NCBI RefSeq assembly: GCF_005863245.1
Contig: NZ_VBUT01000009.1
Location: 186,001-250,000, forward strand
Source of the DNA: Nocardia cyriacigeorgica
Lineage (GTDB): Bacteria > Actinomycetota > Actinomycetes > Mycobacteriales > Mycobacteriaceae
DNA: 64,000 nt
Direction of reading: 5' to 3'
Below the pieces are notes generated by a model. It saw only the letters and a list, made by a program, of their open reading frames with translations. It ran no database searches and was not told the origin of the DNA. Below are positions 9,045 to 17,463 of the stretch, piece by piece (positions within the stretch are counted from its first letter, which is position 1; each line of letters begins with the position of its first letter). A program made the position numbers and the translations under genes.

Positions 9045-9872
9045 ATGAGCGCCAAGCGACCCGCTCCCGAAGCGCCCGAGCCGCTGGCTCCGCTGGTCGA
9101 CGCGCACACCCATCTGGATGCGTGCGGCGCGAGCGATGCCGAGTCGGTGAAGGTCGTGGTCGACCGCGCCGCCGCGGTGGGCGTCGGGCAGGTGGTGACC
9201 GTGGCCGACGATCTGGCCGCCGCGCAGTGGGCGGTGCGGGCCGCGCACTGGGACGAGCGGGTCTACGCCGCGGTCGCACTGCACCCGACCCGCGCCAACG
9301 CCCTCGACGACGCCGCCAAGACCGAACTCGAGCGGCTGGCCGCCGATCCGCGCGTGGTCGCCATCGGCGAAACCGGCCTCGACTACTACTGGCCGGGCAA
9401 ACTCGACGGCTGCGCCGATATCGAGACCCAGATCGAAGGCTTCCGCTGGCATATCGACCTGGCCAAACGCACCGGCAAACCGCTGATGATCCACAATCGG
9501 GAAGCCGACCACGATCTGCTCACCGTGCTGCTGGACGAGGGCGCGCCGGACACGGTGATCTTCCACTGCTTCTCCTCGGACACGAATATGGCGCTGGCTT
9601 GCGTCGCGGAGGGGTACCTGCTCAGCTTCTCCGGGACGGTCAGCTTCAAGAACGCGCACGAGCTGCGCGAGGCCGCCAAGGTGGTGCCCGACGAGCTGGT
9701 GCTGGTGGAGACCGACGCGCCGTATCTGACGCCGCATCCGTTCCGTGGCGCGCCGAACGAGCCGTACTGCCTGCCGTACACGATGCGGGCGCTCGCCGAA
9801 GTGCGTGGTCAGGATCCCGCCGAATTAGCGGAAATCAGCACCGCGAATGCGCGCCGGGTGTACCGATTCTGA
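9045..9872 (+). CDS. tatD: TatD-family metal-dependent deoxyribonuclease
   Basis: A 275-residue TIM-barrel hydrolase of the TatD family (3'-5' exonuclease on single-stranded or damaged DNA in characterised members). All metal ligands are visible: VDAHTHLDACG, the Glu in IGETGLDYYW, MIHNREAD, IFHCFSSDT and the final Asp in VETDAPYLTPHPFRG. The N-terminal 18 residues are Pro/Ala-rich and probably disordered. Start ATG 9045. The order metG | tatD - rpfB matches Rv1007c-Rv1008-Rv1009. Confidence 0.93.
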   Translation: MSAKRPAPEAPEPLAPLVDAHTHLDACGASDAESVKVVVDRAAAVGVGQVVTVADDLAAAQWAVRAAHWDERVYAAVALHPTRANALDDAAKTELERLAADPRVVAIGETGLDYYWPGKLDGCADIETQIEGFRWHIDLAKRTGKPLMIHNREADHDLLTVLLDEGAPDTVIFHCFSSDTNMALACVAEGYLLSFSGTVSFKNAHELREAAKVVPDELVLVETDAPYLTPHPFRGAPNEPYCLPYTMRALAEVRGQDPAELAEISTANARRVYRF

Positions 9873-9904
9873 CGTTTTTCGCAGCTCGAATAAAAATGTG
9901 TCCC

Positions 9905-9934
9905 AGATCACTTACCGGTAAAGGTTTGTGATCT
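9905..9934 (+). repeat. Inverted repeat with nested palindrome between tatD and rpfB
   Basis: The arms AGATCAC (9905-9911) and GTGATCT (9928-9934) are perfect complements and enclose a 16-nt loop that itself contains the perfect palindrome TTACCGGTAA (9912-9921). It lies 33 bp after the tatD stop and 90 bp before the rpfB start. It could be a regulator site in the rpfB promoter, a leader structure, or part of tatD termination; nothing in the sequence decides between these. No ydaO-type riboswitch core was recognised here. Confidence 0.45.
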
Positions 9935-10023
9935 ACCTGCACAGTCTATATCTGATCGTAATGTGAAAAAGTGCTGCTCCACGGCGCGCTGTTGTTCCTG
10001 GGGGACGTCTTCGTTATCGTCCT

Positions 10024-11157
10024 GTGACCATGTCCCCTTTAGCGAGGATCAACTCGTCCCGGTCGCCGCTGTTGTACGCGGCGATCGCGGCGCTGCTGAT
10101 GATTTTGATCGTCGGCGCCGTTATGGCGATCCTGAACCGCAAAACCGTCACCGTCGTCGTCGACGGCGCGAAATCGACGCAGATTTCGATGTCGCGTGAT
10201 GTGCGCGGAGTGCTGAAGGACGCCGGCTACCGGATCGGTGACCGGGACAAGGTGACGCCCGCGCCCGATGCCGCCATATCCGATGGCGCCACCATCACCC
10301 TCGACCGGGGCCGGGAAATCGAGCTGACCCTCGACGGCCACACCGAACGCGTCTGGACCACCGGCCGCACCGCCGGCGCGGCATTGGAGGAATGGGGCAT
10401 CGACGCCGACGCCTTCGTCCACCGCGGCCGCAGCCAGCAGCTGCCGCTGGACGGCGCCGCGCTCACCGTGGCCACCCCGCGCACCGTCTCGGTGGTCGAC
10501 GGCACCGCGGGACCGAAGCAGATGCGACTGGCCGCACCCACTGTGGGTGAGCTGCTCGCCCTCGCGGGCGCCCCGCTGCGCGAGCACGACGTCGTCGAAC
10601 CGTCCGCCGACACCCGGCTCACCGACGACATGCGCATCACGGTGACCCGCAAGCAGCTCGAGACCCGCACCGAGACGCTGCCGCTCGCGCCGCCGGAGAA
10701 CATCATCGAAGACCCCACCATGAACATGAGCCGCACGGTGGTGGAGAACCCCGGGGCGCCCGGCGTGCACGACGTCACCTTCGAGGTGACCATGGTCAAC
10801 GGCGCCGAGGTGGCGCGCCGGGAGATCGCTTCGGACGTCAAGGTGCCCGCCCAGCCGCGCACCATCCGCAAGGGCGCCAAGCCCGGCACCGAGGTGCCGC
10901 CGGTACGCAACGGCGACATCTGGGACGCGCTGGCCAAATGCGAGGCCGGCGGCAACTGGAAGATCAACACCGGCAACGGCTACTACGGCGGCATCCAGTT
11001 CGACCAGAGCACCTGGGAGCGCCAGGGCGGGCTCAAGTACGCGCCCCGCGCCGACCTCGCCACCCGCGAAGAGCAGATCGCCATCGCCGAGGTGACCCGC
11101 GCCAAGCAGGGCTGGGGCGCCTGGCCGTCCTGCACCAGTCGTCTGGGCCTGAGCTAG
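10024..11157 (+). CDS. rpfB: Resuscitation-promoting factor RpfB
   Basis: A 377-residue cell-wall-acting lytic transglycosylase that helps regrowth from dormancy. An N-terminal membrane anchor or uncleaved signal (residues about 16-38) is followed by three DUF348 repeats (VTVVVDGAKSTQISMSRDVR..., IELTLDGHTERVWTT..., TVSVVDGTAGPKQM...), a G5 domain (ETLPLAPPENIIEDPTMNMS onward), and the lysozyme-like Rpf domain from about residue 298. The catalytic Glu is in ALAKCEAGGNW, and the Cys pair of the domain is present (KCEAG, WPSCTS). Start is GTG 10024 (MTMSP) or ATG 10030, behind CCTGGGGGACG. A strong hairpin follows the gene. Confidence 0.96.
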   Translation: MTMSPLARINSSRSPLLYAAIAALLMILIVGAVMAILNRKTVTVVVDGAKSTQISMSRDVRGVLKDAGYRIGDRDKVTPAPDAAISDGATITLDRGREIELTLDGHTERVWTTGRTAGAALEEWGIDADAFVHRGRSQQLPLDGAALTVATPRTVSVVDGTAGPKQMRLAAPTVGELLALAGAPLREHDVVEPSADTRLTDDMRITVTRKQLETRTETLPLAPPENIIEDPTMNMSRTVVENPGAPGVHDVTFEVTMVNGAEVARREIASDVKVPAQPRTIRKGAKPGTEVPPVRNGDIWDALAKCEAGGNWKINTGNGYYGGIQFDQSTWERQGGLKYAPRADLATREEQIAIAEVTRAKQGWGAWPSCTSRLGLS

Positions 11158-11160
11158 CCG

Positions 11161-11227
11161 GGTCCGGATATCGCGAGCGCCACTTCCGACGACATAGTGG
11201 CGCTCGCGGCATATCCGGGGCCGGACC
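11161..11227 (+). terminator. Hairpin terminator after rpfB
   Basis: Right after the rpfB stop, 11161-11183 can pair with 11197-11220: about 20 bp of stem with a 2-nt bulge and a loop of about 13 nt, outer bases CCGGATAT/ATATCCGG. No U-tract follows, which is usual for actinobacterial stem-loop terminators. It separates rpfB from the lipase gene and ksgA, unlike mycobacteria where rpfB and ksgA are adjacent. Confidence 0.7.
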
Positions 11228-11315
11228 GCCGAGCTCGCCGTTCATCGAAAGCTCTTGCGCCGTCGTACACTCGTCCAGATTTGTGACATGTGGGTCGGGG
11301 CAGAGGAGTAGTTCG

Positions 11316-12467
11316 ATGAATCTGCTGCACGTGGCCGGGCGGTCGATGCTCGCCGTCGCCGTGTCGGCCGCCGCCGTGCTCGCCACCGCGCAGGGCCCGG
11401 CCTCGGCAGAGCCGCCCGGCTCGGTGATCTCGGTGACCGCGCAGCCCGAAGGCTGGCACGGGGTCAGCGGCGGTTCGGTCATCGAATACTGGATGAGCGG
11501 CTCGGACGGTACCCCGCGCCCGGCCAGCGGCGCTTTGCTGATTCCGGAGGGCACGCCCCCGCCCGGCGGCTGGCCGATCATCGCCTATGACCACGGCACC
11601 AGCGGGCTCGGCATGGGCTGCGGTGGCATGTCGACGCCGGAGACCGCGCCGTTCCCCGGAATGCAGGGCCGTCAAGATCTGCTGCTACGGCGGCTGGTCT
11701 CACAGGGCTTCGCGGTGGTGGCGCCCGACTACCTCGGTCTCGGCACTTTCGACACCGGTCCGCACCCCTACCTCGAACTGCGCACCGAGGCCACCGCCAC
11801 CATCGACATGATCCGCGCGGCCCGCGCCACCCATCCCGAACTGTCGTCCACCTGGGCGGCGTTCGGCATCTCGCAGGGCGGGCAAGCGGCGCTCGGCACG
11901 GGACACCTCCAGTCCACCTACGCGCCGGAGCTGGACTTCCGCGGCACCATCGCCGTCGACCCGGAATCCGATGTGGAGAAGCTGCTGCCACTGGCCGGGC
12001 CGGATGTCCCGCCGCTGCCGCTGGTGGACGACGGATTGAGCTTCATCGTGAGCATCCTCGCCGGACTGCGCGAGGCCCGGCCCGATATCGCCGTCGACGG
12101 GTACCTCTCCCCGCTGGGCCGATCGCTGCTCGACGAGGTCGGCGACATGTGCCTGGACCGGATCATCGAGCGGGTCGACGGGCTGACCATCGGCGACCTG
12201 CTGGCCCGTCCGCTGGCCGAGGAGCCGATGCGTACCGCGCTGACCGAGTACATGGCGGTGCCGGTGCGCGGCTACGACGCGCCGATCCTGGTGCTGGCCA
12301 ACGCGACCGACACGGTGGTGCCCTCGCCGCTGCACGGTGCGCTGATCGCCCAGTTGGCCGCGAACGGGGTCGATTTCCGGACCGTCATCGGAACCGGCGA
12401 GCACGGCCAGGTCGACGAACGGATGTGGGCGGCGATCGATGCGTTCCTCGCGGGGATGAAGTCCTAG
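11316..12467 (+). CDS. Secreted lipase-family alpha/beta hydrolase
   Basis: A 383-residue exported esterase or lipase of the secretory lipase (LIP) family. The signal peptide MNLLHVAGRSMLAVAVSAAA... ends near ASA-EPP (about residue 31). The nucleophile elbow is G-x-S-x-G in FGISQGGQAALG; the acid is probably in LVLANATDTVVPS and the His in GTGEHGQV. A DHGTSGLG oxyanion-loop motif and CGG/DMCLD cysteines, possibly forming disulfides, are typical of the family, whose members hydrolyse lipids or esters outside the cell. Start ATG 11316, 7 bp after GAGGAG. It sits between rpfB and ksgA and is monocistronic by spacing. Confidence 0.9.
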   Translation: MNLLHVAGRSMLAVAVSAAAVLATAQGPASAEPPGSVISVTAQPEGWHGVSGGSVIEYWMSGSDGTPRPASGALLIPEGTPPPGGWPIIAYDHGTSGLGMGCGGMSTPETAPFPGMQGRQDLLLRRLVSQGFAVVAPDYLGLGTFDTGPHPYLELRTEATATIDMIRAARATHPELSSTWAAFGISQGGQAALGTGHLQSTYAPELDFRGTIAVDPESDVEKLLPLAGPDVPPLPLVDDGLSFIVSILAGLREARPDIAVDGYLSPLGRSLLDEVGDMCLDRIIERVDGLTIGDLLARPLAEEPMRTALTEYMAVPVRGYDAPILVLANATDTVVPSPLHGALIAQLAANGVDFRTVIGTGEHGQVDERMWAAIDAFLAGMKS

Positions 12468-12692
12468 TCATCGGGCGGTGGCCGTGGAGGCCTGGCCATG
12501 TGGGCCGGGTTGGCCCTGTGACCAGGCCGGTCACGGCCGGTGACCCGGGAGCAGGCCCCTGGAGTCGGCCGGGCAGACAGTGAGCTGGGCCGGTAGGTAA
12601 GCCGGCCGGGGTGGTCGAACGTGTGGGCGGCGCTCCCGCCGGGCGCGGCCCGTGTGAGCAGGGCGGGGCCCGGGAGTTGGTAGGTTCATCGG

Positions 12693-13574
12693 GTGTCCGA
12701 TGCCGAAATCTCCGCACGCGGGAGTGCCGCGCTGCTCGGTCCCGCCGAAGTGCGGGCGCTGGCCGAACGGCTCGGCGTGCGACCGACCAAGCAGCTCGGG
12801 CAGAACTTCGTGCACGACGCGAATACGGTGCGGCGGATCGTCGCGGCGGCGGGCGTCGGGCGTGACGACACGGTGCTCGAGGTCGGGCCGGGCCTCGGTT
12901 CGCTGACGTTGGCGCTGCTCGATGTGGTCGATTCGGTGGTGGCGGTCGAGATCGATCCGGTGCTGGCGAAACACCTTCCGGTCACCGTCTCCGATCGCGC
13001 GCCGGAATTGAGCGCGAATCTCACCGTCGTCGAGGCCGATGCCCTGCGGGTGCGGGCCGCCGACCTGCCCGCCGCGCCGACCGCGCTGGTGGCGAACCTC
13101 CCGTACAACGTGGCCGTGCCGGTGCTGCTGCATCTGCTCGCCGAACTGCCGAGCATCACCACCTCGCTGGTGATGGTGCAGGCCGAGGTTGCCGATCGGT
13201 TGTCGGCGACCCCGGGCGGACGAATCTACGGCGTGCCGAGTGTGAAGGCCGGCTTCTTCGGCACGGTGCGCCGCGCGGGCGCGGTGGGGCGTCAGGTGTT
13301 CTGGCCGGTGCCGCAGGTGGAATCGGGGCTGGTGCGCATCGACCGCTTCGCCGAACCGCCGTGGCCGATGGACGCCGACCATCGCGCGAAGGTGTTCGCC
13401 GTGGTGGACGCGGCGTTCGCGCAACGCCGGAAGACGTTGCGGGCGGCGCTGTCCGGCTGGGCCGGCTCGCCGGCCGAAGCCGAACGCAGGCTCATCGCCG
13501 CCGGTATCGACCCGACTGCCCGTGGCGAGACGCTGGATACCGCGGCATTCGTCCGGTTGGCGGCGCAGGGCTGA
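12693..13574 (+). CDS. rsmA: 16S rRNA (adenine(1518)-N6/adenine(1519)-N6)-dimethyltransferase
   Basis: A 293-residue KsgA/RsmA rRNA dimethylase acting late in small-subunit assembly. N-terminal KQLGQNFVHD, SAM motif VLEVGPGLGSLT, VEIDP for the ribose contact, and catalytic motif NLPYNVAVP are all present, with the C-terminal helical domain ending RGETLDTAAFVRLA. Start is GTG 12693 (MSDAEISARG). It lies upstream of the copper genes; the order rpfB-ksgA-ispE follows mycobacteria, with insertions. The 225 bp before it hold no gene; they include a short GTCAC/GTGAC inverted repeat near 12530-12544. Confidence 0.96.
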   Translation: MSDAEISARGSAALLGPAEVRALAERLGVRPTKQLGQNFVHDANTVRRIVAAAGVGRDDTVLEVGPGLGSLTLALLDVVDSVVAVEIDPVLAKHLPVTVSDRAPELSANLTVVEADALRVRAADLPAAPTALVANLPYNVAVPVLLHLLAELPSITTSLVMVQAEVADRLSATPGGRIYGVPSVKAGFFGTVRRAGAVGRQVFWPVPQVESGLVRIDRFAEPPWPMDADHRAKVFAVVDAAFAQRRKTLRAALSGWAGSPAEAERRLIAAGIDPTARGETLDTAAFVRLAAQG

Positions 13575-13775
13575 TTGCCGAGCCTGCGCGATCATCGGAC
13601 GGACGGCGCGCCGGGAGTGGCCGTCGCTGTGGGCTCCCGGTCAGCGACTCGTGTCGGCGCGGCCTGCGGACGGGCTACCGGGACCGGTCGTGCTCGCAAT
13701 GATGGGCGCGAACGTGACAGCAGCGGCGCGGACAGAGTGCGCGGGATTTGGGGTTGGACCACCCCGCCGGGTGGA

Positions 13776-14660
13776 TCAGCGATGACCTCCGCTGTGATCA
13801 CCAGTTGCCGGTGCCGTACTGAGAACTTCCACCGTGAATTCGGCGGTATGCACCGATCCGCCGTGCGAGAAGTCCAGGTACAACCGGTAGGCGCCTGCGC
13901 TCGGCGCCTGCGCGTGGAAGCTCACCCGCGGCCCGGGTGGTGAGGCGCCGACCTCGCCCTGCGGATGCACGTGCAAGTAGGCGAGGTCCTCGGTGCGCAG
14001 CGCGACCAGATGGGCGTAGGCGCCGAGGTACGGGTCGAGATCGGTGACCGGGACACCGTCGCGGGTGACGTCGAAACGGAGTTCGCCACCGGCGGTGGTC
14101 AGTTCACCGGTGCGCGTGACGGTGTAGCCGTCGACGGTCGTGGTGGTCGACGGCGGCGGAAGCGGTTGCAGCTGCACGGTTCCCGCGACCGGCACGGTCC
14201 GGCTGAGCACCAGGCCGGTGCTGTCGCCCGCGGTGGGCACGAAGTCGGCGAAGACCCGGTAGGTGCCGGGAGCGTCCCAGGTCCAGTCGATCGACCAGGT
14301 GCCGTCGGCAGCCATCTCGGGGTGGGCGTGCCGGTATTCGGTGGTGTCGGAACGCACCACGATCAGATGCAGCTTCTTGTCGTGCTGGGTGGTGAATTCG
14401 GTGACCGGTGCGCCGTCGGGTCCGCTGATGTGGAACCGCAGGGTACCCGCCTGGCCCGCCGCCTCCGGCGCGCTGATCTCGGACAGCGTGTAACCGGAGG
14501 CGGTGTCGGTGAGGCCGAGCGCGTGGTCGGCGGGCGCGGCGGCCTGCCGGTCCGGCGCCGGCTCGGTCCGGTCGCCCACGAGGGCGCCGATACCGAGCGC
14601 GACGCCGAACAGCAGCAGTAGCGCACCGCCGACCGCGGCGAGCTTGCGGCGATCCGACAT
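13776..14660 (-). CDS. Membrane-anchored His-rich protein of a copper operon
   Basis: A 294-residue protein with an N-terminal hydrophobic anchor (AVGGALLLLFGVALGIGALV, residues about 9-28) and an extracytoplasmic part. The exported region contains two similar modules: KLHLIVVRSDTTEYRHAHPE and AHLVALRTEDLAYLHVHPQG, each followed by a beta-rich segment with a conserved Asp/Gly pattern. The paired H-x-H-P motifs look like metal ligands. The C-terminus ends in DHSGGHR, also His-rich. Its ATG overlaps the stop of copZ as ATGA, so the two are translated together. Function in copper capture or resistance is inferred from this linkage and the CsoR-like operator; the reaction, if any, is unknown. Confidence 0.75.
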   Translation of the reverse strand: MSDRRKLAAVGGALLLLFGVALGIGALVGDRTEPAPDRQAAAPADHALGLTDTASGYTLSEISAPEAAGQAGTLRFHISGPDGAPVTEFTTQHDKKLHLIVVRSDTTEYRHAHPEMAADGTWSIDWTWDAPGTYRVFADFVPTAGDSTGLVLSRTVPVAGTVQLQPLPPPSTTTTVDGYTVTRTGELTTAGGELRFDVTRDGVPVTDLDPYLGAYAHLVALRTEDLAYLHVHPQGEVGASPPGPRVSFHAQAPSAGAYRLYLDFSHGGSVHTAEFTVEVLSTAPATGDHSGGHR

Positions 14661-14866
14661 CAGCTCGCGATCGCGTAACCGGCCTCGTCGACCGCGGCGG
14701 CGACGTCGGCGTCGGCCAGCGGCGCCGTGCTGTCGACGGAGACGCGGCCGGAGGCCAGATCGACGTCCACGCTGGTGACGCCGTCGATCTTGCCGATCTC
14801 GGTCTTCACCGAGCTCACGCAGTGCCCGCAGGTCATCCCGGTGACGGTGTAAGTGCTGGTGGCCAT
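14660..14866 (-). CDS. copZ: Copper chaperone (HMA domain), CopZ-like
   Basis: A 68-residue heavy-metal-associated domain protein with the ferredoxin-like fold. The Cu(I) site is MTCGHC (residues about 9-14), followed by the usual SVKTEIGKIDGVTSVDVDL and a C-terminal DEAGYAIAS. Such proteins carry Cu(I) in the cytosol to P-type ATPases or CsoR. Start ATG 14866 has a nearby GGAGTGG ribosome site; translation of longer upstream sequence would destroy the promoter. It is the first gene of a two-gene operon with the His-rich anchored protein. No copper ATPase or csoR gene lies in this window, so those partners must be elsewhere. Confidence 0.93.
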   Translation of the reverse strand: MATSTYTVTGMTCGHCVSSVKTEIGKIDGVTSVDVDLASGRVSVDSTAPLADADVAAAVDEAGYAIAS

Positions 14867-14902
14867 GTCCACTCCTTCGCTCGCGATCCATAATACGGTC
14901 TG

Positions 14903-14942
14903 GGGGTATCCCCGACGCCACGAACATACCCCCAAGGGGTAT
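14903..14942 (-). promoter_or_regulatory. CsoR-like copper operator and promoter of copZ
   Basis: ATACCCCCAAGGGGTAT at 14926-14942 is a near-perfect palindrome of the kind bound by Cu(I)-sensing CsoR/RicR repressors (G/C tracts flanked by TA). A second related motif, GGGGTATCCCC, lies at 14903-14913. On the minus strand a TATTAT hexamer (14892-14897 region) just downstream could be the -10 element, so a bound repressor would cover the promoter. This gives independent support for a copper role of the two downstream genes. Confidence 0.7.
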
Positions 14943-14955
14943 CAAGCGCAAGTGG

Positions 14956-15549
14956 TCAGGTGGCGCGGACCCAGTTGCGCGCGGCGATCTCGGCCACCTC
15001 GATCAATTCCGCCCTGGTCGCACCGTCCATGGCCGACTGCGACATTCCGAACATCACCGCGCCGACGTAGCGGGCCAGTGCGTTGGCGTTCGCGTCGGCC
15101 GGTAGCAGGCCCGCATCGATATCGTCCTGGATGCGTGCGGCGAAGGCGCGGATATTGCCGTTGCGGATATCGCGCAGCATTCCGGCGACCTCCTCGCTGG
15201 TGGTGTTGATCCCCGCGCTGGTCACCAGGCAGCCGTGTGGGCAGCCCTCACGGGTGTACTCATATGCCGCCTCGCGCAGAATCCGGGTCACCATGTCGGC
15301 CGCGGTGGGCTCCTCGGCCAGAGCGGCGGCGCTGAACCCGCCGTATCGCTCGCCGAAAGTGCGTACCACCTCGGCGAACAACGTCGCCTTGTCGCCGAAC
15401 GCCGCGTACAGGCTCGGCGCGCCGATCCCCATGGCCTCCGTCAGATCGCTGATGGAGGTGGCCTCGTAACCGCGCGACCAGAACAGCAGCATCGCCTTTT
15501 CCAGCGCGGCATCGCGATCGAAGGAGCGGGGGCGTCCTCTCGGTGGCAT
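14956..15549 (-). CDS. TetR-family transcriptional regulator
   Basis: A 197-residue TetR repressor. The helix-turn-helix is at the N-terminus (ALEKAMLLFWSRGYEATSIS, then LTEAMGIGAPSLYAAFGDK). The C-terminal ligand domain contains the YTREGCPHGCLV motif typical of the LmrA/YxaF-like branch, with paired cysteines. Start is ATG 15549 (MPPRGRPRSFDRD); a more upstream in-frame ATG at 15582 would lie inside the divergent SDR gene. The start codon shares two bases with the start codon of that SDR on the opposite strand, making the SDR its obvious candidate target. Confidence 0.9.
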   Translation of the reverse strand: MPPRGRPRSFDRDAALEKAMLLFWSRGYEATSISDLTEAMGIGAPSLYAAFGDKATLFAEVVRTFGERYGGFSAAALAEEPTAADMVTRILREAAYEYTREGCPHGCLVTSAGINTTSEEVAGMLRDIRNGNIRAFAARIQDDIDAGLLPADANANALARYVGAVMFGMSQSAMDGATRAELIEVAEIAARNWVRAT

Positions 15550-16300
15550 GGGTGCGCTGACAGGGAAGACGGCAATGGTCACCGGAGGTAGCCGCGGGAT
15601 CGGGCGGGCGATCGCCGAACGGCTCGGCCGCGACGGGGCACGGGTCGCGGTGCACTACAACGGAAATGAGCAGGCCGCCAAACAGGTCGTGGGCGCGATC
15701 GAGGCCGCGGGCGGATCGGCGTTCGCGATCCAGGCCGAACTCGGCGTACCAGGCGACGCGCAACAGCTGTGGGCCGCTTTCGACGCCCACGCCGATGGTG
15801 TCGACATCATCGTCAACAACGCGGGCATCGACGGCATCCGGGAACCCATCGAGGCCACCGACGAAGCTTCCTTCGACCGGGTGTTCGCGGTGAATACGAA
15901 GGCGCCGTTCTTCATCGTCAAACACGGCCTCGACCGCCTGCGCGACGGCGGCCGCATCGTCAACGTCTCCACCGGCCTCACCCATGGCGCCGCGATGCCG
16001 CAGCTCATCGCCTACACCATGACCAAGGCAGCCATCGATGCGTTCACCGCCAACCTGGCCAAACACCTCGGTCCACGAGGCATCACCGTGAACGCGGTGG
16101 CGCCGGGCGTCATCGACACCGATATGAACGCCGGCTGGCTGCACGATGCCGCGGCGCAGGAACAGGTCGCGCAGATGTCGCCGCTGCGCCGAGTCGGGCA
16201 GGCCGCCGACGTGGCCGATGTCGTCGGATTCCTGGCCTCCGGCGATTCGCGGTGGGTGACCGGTCAGTGGATCGACGCCACCGGAGGCGCACTGCTCTAG
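15548..16300 (+). CDS. SDR-family oxidoreductase (3-oxoacyl-ACP-reductase-like)
   Basis: A 250-residue classical SDR. Motifs: TGGSRGIG cofactor loop near residue 13, NNAG (VNNAGID), catalytic Ser in NVSTG, and Y-x3-K in YTMTKAA, then the PGVIDTDMN substrate loop. It is FabG-like in layout and probably reduces a small carbonyl. The start codon ATG 15548 overlaps the TetR start on the other strand, so there is no intergenic promoter; transcripts must begin inside the regulator gene or be leaderless. Regulation by that TetR protein is likely. It may read through toward ispE 62 bp downstream. Confidence 0.9.
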   Translation: MGALTGKTAMVTGGSRGIGRAIAERLGRDGARVAVHYNGNEQAAKQVVGAIEAAGGSAFAIQAELGVPGDAQQLWAAFDAHADGVDIIVNNAGIDGIREPIEATDEASFDRVFAVNTKAPFFIVKHGLDRLRDGGRIVNVSTGLTHGAAMPQLIAYTMTKAAIDAFTANLAKHLGPRGITVNAVAPGVIDTDMNAGWLHDAAAQEQVAQMSPLRRVGQAADVADVVGFLASGDSRWVTGQWIDATGGALL

Positions 16301-16362
16301 GCGCTGCCCGCCCGGCCTTCGACGCGCGCGCCTGTCGGAGCGACCCGTTACGCTTGGGCCTC

Positions 16363-17325
16363 GTGCTGTCCGTTGTGCCGAGCCCCGTCACCGTGCGTGC
16401 GCCGTCGAAGGTGAACCTCCATCTCGGAGTCGGTGACCTGCGCCCGGACGGATACCACGATCTCACCACCGTGTTCCAGGCGCTGTCGCTCAGTGACGAT
16501 CTGGAAATCGCGCCCTCGGCCTCGCTGACGGTGCGGGTCACCGGCGAGGGCGCGGGCGAGGTGCCCACCGACCGCACCAATCTGGTGTGGAAGGCGGCCG
16601 TGCGGCTGGCCCATCTGGCCGGGCGGGCGCCGCTGGTGGAGATCTCGATCAGCAAGGGCATCCCGGTGGCGGGCGGAATGGCCGGTGGCAGTGCCGATGC
16701 CGCCGCCACCCTGGTCGGGTTGAACGAACTGTGGGATCTGGGCCTGTCCCGCGAGGAGCTCACCGCGGTGGCCGCCGAACTCGGCAGCGACGTCCCGTTC
16801 TCGCTGCACGGCGGGACCGCGCTCGGCACCGGACGCGGTGAGCGGCTGCTGCCGGTGTTGTCGCGCAACACCTTCCACTGGGTGATCGCGCTCGCCAAGG
16901 GCGGGCTGTCCACCCCGGCGGTCTACCACGAGCTGGATCGACTGCGTGAAATCGGCGAACCGCCCCGGCTGGGCCCGCCGCAGGAACTCATGCAGGCCTT
17001 GGCGTCCGGCGATCCGCGACAGCTCGCCCCGCTGCTCGGCAACGACCTCCAGGCGGCGGCGGTGTCGTTGAAACCCGAGCTGCGCCGGACCCTGCGCGCC
17101 GGGGTGAGCGCGGGCGCGCTGGCCGGGCTGGTTTCCGGTTCCGGACCCACGTGCGCGTTCCTGTGCGAATCGGAAGAGTCCGCCGTCGCGGTGGCCGCCG
17201 AACTGGCCGGTGCCGGAGTGAGCCGCAGCGTGCGCACGGCGACCGGCCCGGTCCCCGGCGCGCGGGTGGTGGGCGGCGAGGGGCCGCATCCGCAGCCGAG
17301 GCGCGAAGGCGGCAAAATCGGCTGA
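16363..17325 (+). CDS. ispE: 4-diphosphocytidyl-2-C-methyl-D-erythritol kinase
   Basis: A 320-residue GHMP kinase that phosphorylates CDP-methylerythritol in the MEP isoprenoid pathway. The N-terminal substrate motif APSKVNLHLGVGDLRPDGYH, the GHMP ATP loop PVAGGMAGGSADAAATLVG, and the C-terminal glycine motif LVSGSGPTCAFL are all present. Start is GTG 16363 or, four codons later, GTG 16375, which gives the more usual MPSPVTVRAPSK start. The position downstream of rsmA follows the conserved rpfB-ksgA-ispE order of related genomes, interrupted here by four genes. Confidence 0.95.
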   Translation: MLSVVPSPVTVRAPSKVNLHLGVGDLRPDGYHDLTTVFQALSLSDDLEIAPSASLTVRVTGEGAGEVPTDRTNLVWKAAVRLAHLAGRAPLVEISISKGIPVAGGMAGGSADAAATLVGLNELWDLGLSREELTAVAAELGSDVPFSLHGGTALGTGRGERLLPVLSRNTFHWVIALAKGGLSTPAVYHELDRLREIGEPPRLGPPQELMQALASGDPRQLAPLLGNDLQAAAVSLKPELRRTLRAGVSAGALAGLVSGSGPTCAFLCESEESAVAVAAELAGAGVSRSVRTATGPVPGARVVGGEGPHPQPRREGGKIG

Positions 17326-17463
17326 TCCGCCACGTGACAGAGCAGCCGATTGCCGGCCGGTGGCGGGCGAAGCCCACTCGGTACCCTTGCTCGAGGGCAG
17401 GCGAGTCGACCGGCCTCCACGGGGGTGGATCCCACAACGCCCGGTAAGGCACGGAAAGGTTTC

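Noticed and set aside
9873..10023. A ydaO/c-di-AMP riboswitch upstream of rpfB
   Set aside because: Such riboswitches often precede rpf genes, so I looked for one; the 150-nt region is short and shows only a simple inverted repeat, not the conserved core.
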